The notes below the pieces were generated by a model that was given only the letters and a program-made list of their open reading frames with translations, was not told where the DNA came from and did no database searches. A stretch of 16,630 nt of DNA from Chloroflexota bacterium. Its GTDB lineage: Bacteria; Chloroflexota; Anaerolineae; B4-G1. The DNA is taken from contig DSAR01000356.1 in assembly GCA_011046405.1 (NCBI GenBank), positions 1 through 16,630 on the forward strand. Reading direction: 5' to 3'. Positions 7,601 to 12,430 of the stretch are shown here, one piece after another; position 1 is the first letter of the stretch, and each line of letters starts with the position of its first letter. Made by a program: the position numbers and the translations under genes.

Positions 7601-9277
7601 GGCATAATCGAGATTGTCGTCCCACAACAGCCGCAGCTCGCCCAGATTCATGCTACGCTTGTAGCCCGGCCAATCGGCGTCCCACCCGGCGCGAATGTCG
7701 TGCACCAACTCGGCGTGGATGAGGTCGCGCAACGCCTCGCTCCCCGGCGTGATGGGCAACCCTTCACCGTTGTGAATAATGCTCATCGTGCCGTGGGAAT
7801 GGGTCTGGTAGCCGCTGACGCCGTTGGTGTGCCACGAGACGTAGATGGCGTCGTCGCCCGTGCCGGCGTGCTCCCAGCGGGCGTAGATGGGGCGGGCAGT
7901 CACGTCGCCATAGGCGGCCGGCATGCCCATCCGCTGGGTGTAGTAATAGGCGGCAACCTCCCACCAGGGTTTGCCCGGCGGATGGGGAGCAACTGTCTCG
8001 ATGCCCGAGAGGTCGTCGAAGGCGCCGCCGCCGAAGCGCACAGCGTCGGCGACGACGAGGCGACCCGCCTGGGAGGATCGATTGCTCAGCGTGACGGTGA
8101 CCGTCTCGCCGCCCCGGAAGCCATAGGTCCCCACGTAATGCCAAGTGACGCCGTGGTGTCGCTGGTCGACGTGGACCGGCGTCGCGCCGCCGGCGTGATG
8201 GATGGTGTGATGGGCGTCGGGCGCGCGATCGGCGCCGGGCCGGTACCAGACGTAGACCGCGTAGCGGCCGTCTACAGGCAGCGTGGCGGTCCAATGGGCG
8301 GATGCGGTCAGGTTACCAGTCACCGTCTCCGTCCAGCGATAATCGGTGTTTGCATAACCCGTACCGGTGTATGGGGCTGTCTCCCAATCGCCGGTCTCGA
8401 AATAGCCGGCGCCGGGGCCTGGCGCGTCGTTGTCGATCACGACCTCGACCCCGTTCATATCCCGCTCGCGGACCGGCCAGACCTGCGCCCCGGCGTTCCA
8501 CAGGTAGTGCAAGAGGTACTGGTTCACCGCCTCGGCGTTGTTGTGATCCTCGATGATGGGGCCTTCGTAGAGCGGGTAGGGATAGGGCGGGCGCTGCGTG
8601 CGCCACTTGCCGGTGGCGCTGCTCCACTGCCAGCCGTGGCCCGCGCTGACGTAGACCGTCTTGCCGCTGAGCGCGCCGACCGGTTGACCCTGCCCTGGCG
8701 CGGAGGGCTGGCCCACGTGCTGGATCCCGGTTGGCCCGGTCGCTTCCTCGCCGCTGAGGACCGTCTCCTTGCGCGGGTCAGGGATTGGAGGGAGGAAATC
8801 GGCCAGGGAGACGAATGCGCCGAGATCGGCGTCCCACGTCTCCAGGCGAAGGTCTCGCCACGCCAACGGCTCCAAGGTCGCCCCGATCTGCCGGACAATC
8901 TGTTCGAAGCGCTCGTGATCCAGCGCGGCCAATGCGCCCAGCGGTACATCCAGGCGGACGATCACCGTGCCGTCACGTCCCACCGTCACCCCATCCAGCG
9001 TCGCGCCCGGCGGGATGGCGGACCACAGCCCACACGTCTGTTCCACACCAGTGGGGCCGCCGAGCAGTAGGCTTAGCGCGCGTTCCGCGTCGAAATCCCC
9101 GGCGCTCGTCCCACGTCCCCGCTCGACACAGACCGGTCCCTGGGCGGACCAGAGACAGACAGGGATCGCCGGTCCCCCATCCGGCCTCTGCCCGTAGCTG
9201 GACATCGAGAACACGAGCGCCATCCAAAATAATACAACTAGACCTACTGCCAACATTATACGTTTTATCACGATCAT
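4637..9277 (-). CDS. Giant secreted multidomain N-acetylmuramoyl-L-alanine amidase with nested golvesin-like domain
   Basis: The product has 1546 residues. Residues 4-27 form a signal/anchor segment. Residues 65-165 resemble a GerMN domain (LSLLLGGPT, AIPPGATLDGVTV). An Amidase_3-type zinc amidase follows in two pieces: VYVSAGHG (H214), IIEDHNNAEAVN (E243), then after a gap YVSWHTNG (H483) and ALIEIAYHDHP (E566). These are the expected three zinc ligands and catalytic glutamate. The gap (about 279-416) is a golvesin/xanthan-lyase-type beta domain (GTGYANTDYRW, YAVYVWYRPG, GRLVVADAVRF). Next come an FN3-like domain (613-715), a Rossmann-like GATase1/ThuA-type domain (717-962), two tandem Ig/FN3-like modules containing YDTIPP and VQVFDAAGN (about 964-1375), the motif WLPLILR (1378-1384), and a C-terminal carbohydrate-binding-like jelly roll (1396-1545, NGGFETDAGW...MYVDDVTLEV). 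It is predicted to cut peptidoglycan peptides at the cell surface. The Shine-Dalgarno is weak, and Met8 is an alternative start. Confidence 0.85.
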   Translation of the reverse strand: MIVIKRIMLAVGLVVLFWMALVFSMSSYGQRPDGGPAIPVCLWSAQGPVCVERGRGTSAGDFDAERALSLLLGGPTGVEQTCGLWSAIPPGATLDGVTVGRDGTVIVRLDVPLGALAALDHERFEQIVRQIGATLEPLAWRDLRLETWDADLGAFVSLADFLPPIPDPRKETVLSGEEATGPTGIQHVGQPSAPGQGQPVGALSGKTVYVSAGHGWQWSSATGKWRTQRPPYPYPLYEGPIIEDHNNAEAVNQYLLHYLWNAGAQVWPVRERDMNGVEVVIDNDAPGPGAGYFETGDWETAPYTGTGYANTDYRWTETVTGNLTASAHWTATLPVDGRYAVYVWYRPGADRAPDAHHTIHHAGGATPVHVDQRHHGVTWHYVGTYGFRGGETVTVTLSNRSSQAGRLVVADAVRFGGGAFDDLSGIETVAPHPPGKPWWEVAAYYYTQRMGMPAAYGDVTARPIYARWEHAGTGDDAIYVSWHTNGVSGYQTHSHGTMSIIHNGEGLPITPGSEALRDLIHAELVHDIRAGWDADWPGYKRSMNLGELRLLWDDNLDYAMPGALIEIAYHDHPGDTDALKEPTFNMLAARAVYQGILKYFAQRDGLDLTELPEPPTHLLVQNVGQSPGGSPDMGRVEVSWRPSPTDSVGLVGDAAVGYRVYTSADGLGWSNGIPVAGTTAYLDDLRSGQLLFVRVTAVNAGGESFPTETLAVRVGRPAEILLVNGFDRLNRTMAVREVDPVEGENVRLWLDRMNSYNYVIQHAQVISTAFDSASNEAVIAGLVELGDYALLDWILGEESAPDETLDATERALLADFLAEGGALFLSGSEVGWHLDGLGADVDFYNRVLRAEYVADDAGTYTVEPVAGSIFEGLGPIHFDAPGMYDADYPDVIMPIGGAEMALVYSDGPYAAGAGGAVAAIQYADPGGGCERMLYFGFPFETIRAAQRPAVMARALDFLGLCLAPPVNTYIDSPLDGSAHRLPPAFIGMAETGGAAGLERVEVSLRGELDGLHWSGGDWSAGEIWLTATGTSEWSYELPGLVDGAYRLSARAWTADGFVDESPAEATFIYDTIPPTATTLLTPTGGVVIPAPVSVTLAWAPVEPDGGSALGYRVVLDGQWITTTQSLYTATHLTGGEHVWGVQVFDAAGNRSAWITDTFRYPSVETLILWPVDGSADNRSPSFAGTAWADLASELARVEVQVQRASDDRYWVTDTAEINGSAWITPSVWLTGTTWLSASGAVSWTYPLPWMVGWGDDDYLLRARAWTTADEVDLSPAEVRFTYDTIPPAPTTLITPTGGVTLPAVSATLVWEPVAPDGGSPLAYRAAWGKHIYTTSQTAYTVTGISAGEHVWGVQVFDAAGNHSAWVTDTVSIVQHHVWLPLILRAFSGGAGGCADRIVNGGFETDAGWVLNVLAVYDTEQTHTGARSARVGVPPGEPSDPVYSSVAQTVDLPAGGGTGKATLRLWVYPVLEGADADDRFYVSLTDEADARHLLKIWRSNERAWTPQEYDLSAYLGQRVTLYVGARNDGGEGSAMMYVDDVTLEVCQ

Positions 9278-9310
9278 CGCTCAAAGTAACCCACTCACCA
9301 TCTTACCTGC

Positions 9311-9336
9311 TACTCAAAGTCTGTAGACTTAAAGTC
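9311..9336 (+). promoter_or_regulatory. C-box operator of a restriction-modification controller protein
   Basis: Two 11-bp half-operators, TACTCAAAGTC (9311-9321) and GACTTAAAGTC (9326-9336), are separated by TGTA. This matches the GACT...AGTC-N4-GACT...AGTC layout of known C-boxes of type II restriction-modification controllers. It lies in the divergent gap between the amidase gene and the controller gene, 59 bp before the chosen controller start. In known systems the C dimer binds the left box to activate, and the right box at higher dose to repress, its own promoter. The amidase promoter may also overlap this region. Confidence 0.75.
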
Positions 9337-9382
9337 ATCATCGGTTTAGCATGTCAATAATTCCAGGAAAAATCACGTTAAT

Positions 9383-9387
9383 GGAGG
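9383..9387 (+). promoter_or_regulatory. Ribosome binding site of the controller gene
   Basis: GGAGG lies 8 nt before ATG 9396. An in-frame ATG at 9351 is nearer the C-box but has no Shine-Dalgarno and would add 15 residues unlike controller proteins. Confidence 0.7.
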
Positions 9388-9395
9388 CGACCCAT

Positions 9396-9647
9396 ATGAA
9401 ACAACGAACTAAATCGAACCTAAAACTGAGAAAAGTACTGGCTCACAACCTGCGAGCGTATCGAGAACGAGAGCATTTGTCGCAAGAAAAACTCGCGGAA
9501 ATGAGCGATCTTCACCGCACTTACATCGGTTCCGTCGAACGAGCGGAACGCAACGTGACCTTGAGCACGTTATCGGCTTTGGCTCAGGCGCTGGACATCT
9601 CCGTTCCCCAGTTGTTGACGCCAGGAATTTTCGACGATGAAGCGTAA
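9396..9647 (+). CDS. XRE-family controller (C) protein of a type II restriction-modification system
   Basis: The 83-residue product is almost entirely one helix-turn-helix domain: LRKVLAHNLRAYREREHLSQ, then EKLAEMSDLHRTYIGSVERA (31-50) with the recognition helix in HRTYIGSVERAE, then NVTLSTLSALAQALDISVPQ. The 'LHRTYIGSVERAERN' segment is typical of R-M controllers, which time endonuclease expression after methylation on entry into a new host. The C-box just upstream and the overlap of the next reading frame with its 3' end (ATG at 9637) fit the common C-R operon arrangement. Both its enzyme partners are broken, so the gene is now an orphan; it may still repress or activate its own promoter, or affect the divergent amidase promoter. 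It could be a generic XRE regulator, but the operator argues against that. Base composition is more AT-rich than the flanking genes, consistent with horizontal origin. Confidence 0.85.
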   Translation: MKQRTKSNLKLRKVLAHNLRAYREREHLSQEKLAEMSDLHRTYIGSVERAERNVTLSTLSALAQALDISVPQLLTPGIFDDEA

Positions 9648-9819
9648 TCAAATAAACGATCACGCTTATGTAAAAGCCATTCGTGACAGCGATGTCTCGA
9701 TCTACGATCCTATCGCTGTGAACGATCCAAAGCTGTGGATACCAAACCCGATACTCGAAACACTACTTTCACCTCTCCCACGTCACCAAACGCACACCCC
9801 GTGTTGGCCGCGACGGTAG
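9637..9819 (+). pseudogene. Truncated probable type II restriction endonuclease gene (N-terminus only)
   Basis: The frame starts with ATG 9637, overlapping the last 11 bases of the controller gene as expected for an R gene. Its first ~44 codons look like genuine protein (SIYDPIAVNDPKLWIPNP...LETLL), a pattern I associate with N-termini of one type II endonuclease family, though I cannot name it with certainty. After about position 9768 the plus-strand reading (SPLPRHQTHTPCWPRR and stop) is only the antisense of the methyltransferase fragment, so real homology ends there. No catalytic PD-(D/E)XK-like core remains. The best explanation is a deletion that removed the 3' ends of the convergent R and M genes and joined the rest. 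Alternatively this is a small unrelated ORF, but its position and the codon-level overlap argue for an R-gene relic. Confidence 0.6.
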
Positions 9820-10236
9820 CAAGCCAAGCTTCAGTCTCTTGCGTCGCAACACGCCAAACACCGCCAGGGCCATCGCCGTACGCCAACTGGCCCTGTTGAA
9901 CAAAGTAATGCCGTCCACTGGAGAGCTTTACGATGCCGTGCTCATCAAGTGCATCTATCACGCATTCACATTCAACGGCGTGACCATCCGGCTCTGTAGA
10001 ATACATTGAACTTCCGAAAAGCCCGCAAGATAAATTTCACCAAGTGCAGATAACAATAATTCTCCATCCCCAACGGCTGGATCAAGAAGACGCACCGATT
10101 TAACGTCAGACGCAGGCTTCCAGAATTCCAGCATCTTCCGTGCGACAAAATCCGCGAGCGCCTTGGGCGTATAATGAGCGCCGACAGCTTTTCGCTCTTC
10201 CAAAGAAGCATATCCAATTGGCTGTTCAATGCTCAT
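9764..10236 (-). pseudogene. Remnant of type II / IIG N6-adenine DNA methyltransferase, internally deleted and frameshifted
   Basis: The frame from ATG 10236 reads MSIEQPIGYASLEERKAVGA and HYTPKALADFVARKML, then SAM-binding motif I LLDPAVGDGELLLSALGE. This is the N-terminus of an N6-adenine methyltransferase of the 'YTP...DPA(C/V)G' type. About 10 residues after motif I the reading breaks off around 10000-10020. A second segment in another frame (10006-9764) carries AVECECVIDALDEHGIVKLS and ends in FGDVGEVKV, which in such enzymes precedes the target-recognition region. The catalytic (N/D)PPY motif IV that should lie between is missing, and so is everything after GEVKV, where the sequence runs into the antisense of the endonuclease relic. 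The enzyme cannot work. The start has a plausible AAGGG Shine-Dalgarno. A mobile element sits 62 bp upstream at 10299. Confidence 0.8.
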
Positions 10237-10298
10237 TTATACTTTCCCTTTTATCCAATCCAACAACTTCTCCAAGGGTTAGATGAGGTAGAATTATC

Positions 10299-10408
10299 GT
10301 ATCTTCTCAATAAGTTGGGGAGCTGTGGCCGGTCTCCCGACCGAGCCACAGCGGGCACGGTCAGGAGACCGGCCCGAGCGAGTTTGCCCCGGTTTATTGA
10401 GATGATAC
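10299..10408 (+). mobile_element. 110-bp miniature inverted-repeat element, copy 2, with perfect 8-bp target duplication
   Basis: The sequence runs from GTATCTTCTCAATAA to TTATTGAGATGATAC and is identical over all 110 bp to the reverse complement of 3841-3950. It is flanked by GAATTATC at 10291-10298 and 10409-10416, a perfect 8-bp duplication different from that of copy 1. This fixes the element boundaries and shows independent insertion rather than segmental duplication. It lies between the divergent methyltransferase relic and the first ABC transporter gene. No coding capacity. Confidence 0.92.
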
Positions 10409-10484
10409 GAATTATCCTTGTTAGAATTGTAGCACGTAATGGCAAGAGCGCAATTGTCAACGCCACCCCCACACATCTCGCTGC

Positions 10485-10513
10485 TTGACGAAACGCGCCC
10501 TTGAACTTATACT
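10485..10513 (+). promoter_or_regulatory. Sigma70-type promoter of the ABC exporter operon
   Basis: TTGACG (10485-10490) and TATACT (10508-10513) are separated by 17 bp. Transcription should start about 7-9 nt after the -10 box, that is at or next to the ATG at 10522. No Shine-Dalgarno precedes that ATG, so a leaderless mRNA is predicted. Confidence 0.75.
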
Positions 10514-10521
10514 AACCCTCT

Positions 10522-12318
10522 ATGACGAGCGAATTTGCTGTTTCTCAAGATTGGCAATCAGATCGACGCGGGCCAGCGCGCTGGATCCTCTCACACACCT
10601 TCCGACACAAACTGATGATCCTCGGGTTGTTCGTCGGCGCGCTGGGCAACGCCATCACAGCATCCATCATGCCCATCTTCATCGGGCGCGCCATCGACGC
10701 AGTGATGGAGTCTCCCCCGGACCTGCACGGCTTGATGATCGCGTCAATCGTCGTGGCGGCGTCCCAACTGATACGAAGTATCTTACAACTGGGCCGCAAC
10801 TGGTCCGGCGAGACCCTGGGACAGCGCCTGGAACGGGATATCCGGGACGAGTTATACGTCAATCTGCTGGGGAAGAGCACATCCTTCCACGATATGCAAT
10901 CTACCGGCGATCTGATGGCCCGCGCTACCAACGACGTGCGGGAAATCAACCTGATGTTCAATCCCGGCATCAACCTGGTCATTGGATCGGCGATGTTTCT
11001 CCTGATGCCCCTCTACTTTGCCCCCACCATCCACCCTCAGCTCTTCTTCATTCCGCTGGGCTACCTGCTGATCTACGTCTGCATCGTCTGGCACTATCTG
11101 CGCGAACTCCGTCCGGCTACCGAGGATGTACGCCAGGAGTTCGGGCAGATGAACACGCGACTGGCGGAGGCCATCGAGGGTATCGAGACGGTCAAAGGCG
11201 CGGCCCAGGAGCAGCACGAGGTCAAGAACTTCTGGCAGGCCATCGTCTCGTGGCGCGACGCTTACCTGGCCCAGGCCGGGATAGAGGCCCGTTTCATCCC
11301 GTTGTTGCTGATGGGCATTCTCCAGGCGGCCGGGATTTTGCACAGTCTGCTGCTTCTACGCGCGGGCGCCATCGGCGTGGGGGACGTGGCCGCCTTCAAC
11401 GGCATCCTGCAGATGTTCCAATTTCCCACCTTCGCTGCCCAGTTCGCCTACACTCGCGTATCGTCGGGCATGGCGAGCGCGCGCCGTATCCTGGAACTGA
11501 TCAACGCCCGGACCGAATTGGACCAAAACGTCGAGGGCCACGACGCGCCTATGCAGGGAGAAGTCACCTTCGAGGACGTCACCTTCTGTTACCAGGCGCC
11601 GCAAGAACAATGCGACGAGGGCTGCCAGGAAACAGGCCGGGAAACCGCCCTGGAGAACGTCAGCCTGCAAGTCGCCCCGGGGCAAACGGTCGCCATCGTC
11701 GGGCAAACCGGTTCGGGCAAGAGCACACTCGTCAAGCTGATCAACCGCACCTACGACGTGAACCAGGGACGGGTCCTGGTCGATGGTGTAGACGTGCGGG
11801 ATTGGCACCTGGAGGCCCTGCGCCGCCAGATTTCCATCATCGAACAGGACCTGTTCCTCTTTTCGCGCACCATCGCCGAAAACATCGCCTTTGGCCGCCC
11901 GGACACGTCCCGGGAAGAGATCGAGGCGGCGGCGCGGGCGGCCCAGGCGCACGACTTCATCCAGGATTTCAAGGACGGTTACGAGACCGTCATCGGCGAG
12001 CGGGGGGTGACCCTTTCGGGCGGACAACGGCAGCGCCTGGCGTTGGCCCGCGCCTTTCTCACCCGCCCGCCCATCTTGATCCTGGACGACGCGACCAGCG
12101 CCATCGACAGCGAGACGGAGGATAAAATCCAGCAGGCCATCGAACGGGCCGCCGCCGGGCGAACCACGTTCCTCATCACCCACCGACTCTCGCAAATTCG
12201 GTGGGCCGACCTGATCGTCGTGATGCGCAAAGGGCGGGTGGCGGCGGTGGGCGACCACGAGGAATTATTGCAGAAATCGACCGCATACCGAAACATCTTT
12301 ATGCGATATGAACGGTAA
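10522..12318 (+). CDS. ABC exporter half-transporter, ATPase-degenerate subunit
   Basis: The 598-residue product has the type IV exporter layout: a six-helix transmembrane domain (about 25-315) and a nucleotide-binding domain (about 345-595). Walker A is GQTGSGKST (394-402), the Q-loop SIIEQDLFLF, the signature a canonical LSGGQ (498-502), Walker B ILILDDATSA with Asp523 in place of the catalytic Glu, and the switch His554. Asp there marks the low-activity site of heterodimeric exporters; the partner encoded just downstream has the complementary features. A short insertion between the A-loop region and Walker A contains three cysteines (C356, C364, C368; FCYQAPQEQCDEGCQE). The substrate cannot be read from sequence; relatives export lipids, peptides or drugs. 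No Shine-Dalgarno is present; the promoter places the 5' end at the start codon. The gene ends 112 bp before its partner, with a mobile element in the gap. Confidence 0.93.
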   Translation: MTSEFAVSQDWQSDRRGPARWILSHTFRHKLMILGLFVGALGNAITASIMPIFIGRAIDAVMESPPDLHGLMIASIVVAASQLIRSILQLGRNWSGETLGQRLERDIRDELYVNLLGKSTSFHDMQSTGDLMARATNDVREINLMFNPGINLVIGSAMFLLMPLYFAPTIHPQLFFIPLGYLLIYVCIVWHYLRELRPATEDVRQEFGQMNTRLAEAIEGIETVKGAAQEQHEVKNFWQAIVSWRDAYLAQAGIEARFIPLLLMGILQAAGILHSLLLLRAGAIGVGDVAAFNGILQMFQFPTFAAQFAYTRVSSGMASARRILELINARTELDQNVEGHDAPMQGEVTFEDVTFCYQAPQEQCDEGCQETGRETALENVSLQVAPGQTVAIVGQTGSGKSTLVKLINRTYDVNQGRVLVDGVDVRDWHLEALRRQISIIEQDLFLFSRTIAENIAFGRPDTSREEIEAAARAAQAHDFIQDFKDGYETVIGERGVTLSGGQRQRLALARAFLTRPPILILDDATSAIDSETEDKIQQAIERAAAGRTTFLITHRLSQIRWADLIVVMRKGRVAAVGDHEELLQKSTAYRNIFMRYER

Positions 12319-12326
12319 GTAAAAGG

Positions 12327-12413
12327 TTATCTTCTCAATAAGCGCGGGAAGATGGCGTGCGGGCGGCAAAGCCGCCCGCACACACCCCGCCCTCTGGTTT
12401 GTTGAGATGATAC
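12327..12413 (+). mobile_element. 87-bp miniature element with the same ends as the 110-bp copies but a different core
   Basis: The left end TATCTTCTCAATAAG (12328-12342) and right end TTGTTGAGATGATAC (12399-12413) match the ends of the 110-bp elements, with G to T at the first base and one change in the right end. The core is unrelated: an 11-bp perfect hairpin GTGCGGGCGGC-AAA-GCCGCCCGCAC (12357-12381). The flanks GTAAAAGG (12319-12326) and GTAAAGG (12415-12421) look like a target duplication that has lost one A, so this copy is probably older. It lies inside the ABC exporter operon, between the two half-transporter genes. Confidence 0.75.
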
Positions 12414-12430
12414 GGTAAAGGGCTGTAAAC

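Noticed and set aside
6341..9070. Long 909-codon open frame on the plus strand
   Set aside because: It is antisense to the amidase gene in GC-rich DNA, shows no recognisable domain, and the minus-strand product has clear catalytic motifs.
10007..10018. AACTTCCGAA near the methyltransferase deletion, resembling the ends of the 15301-15400 element
   Set aside because: Only 10 bases match and no second end is present; likely chance.
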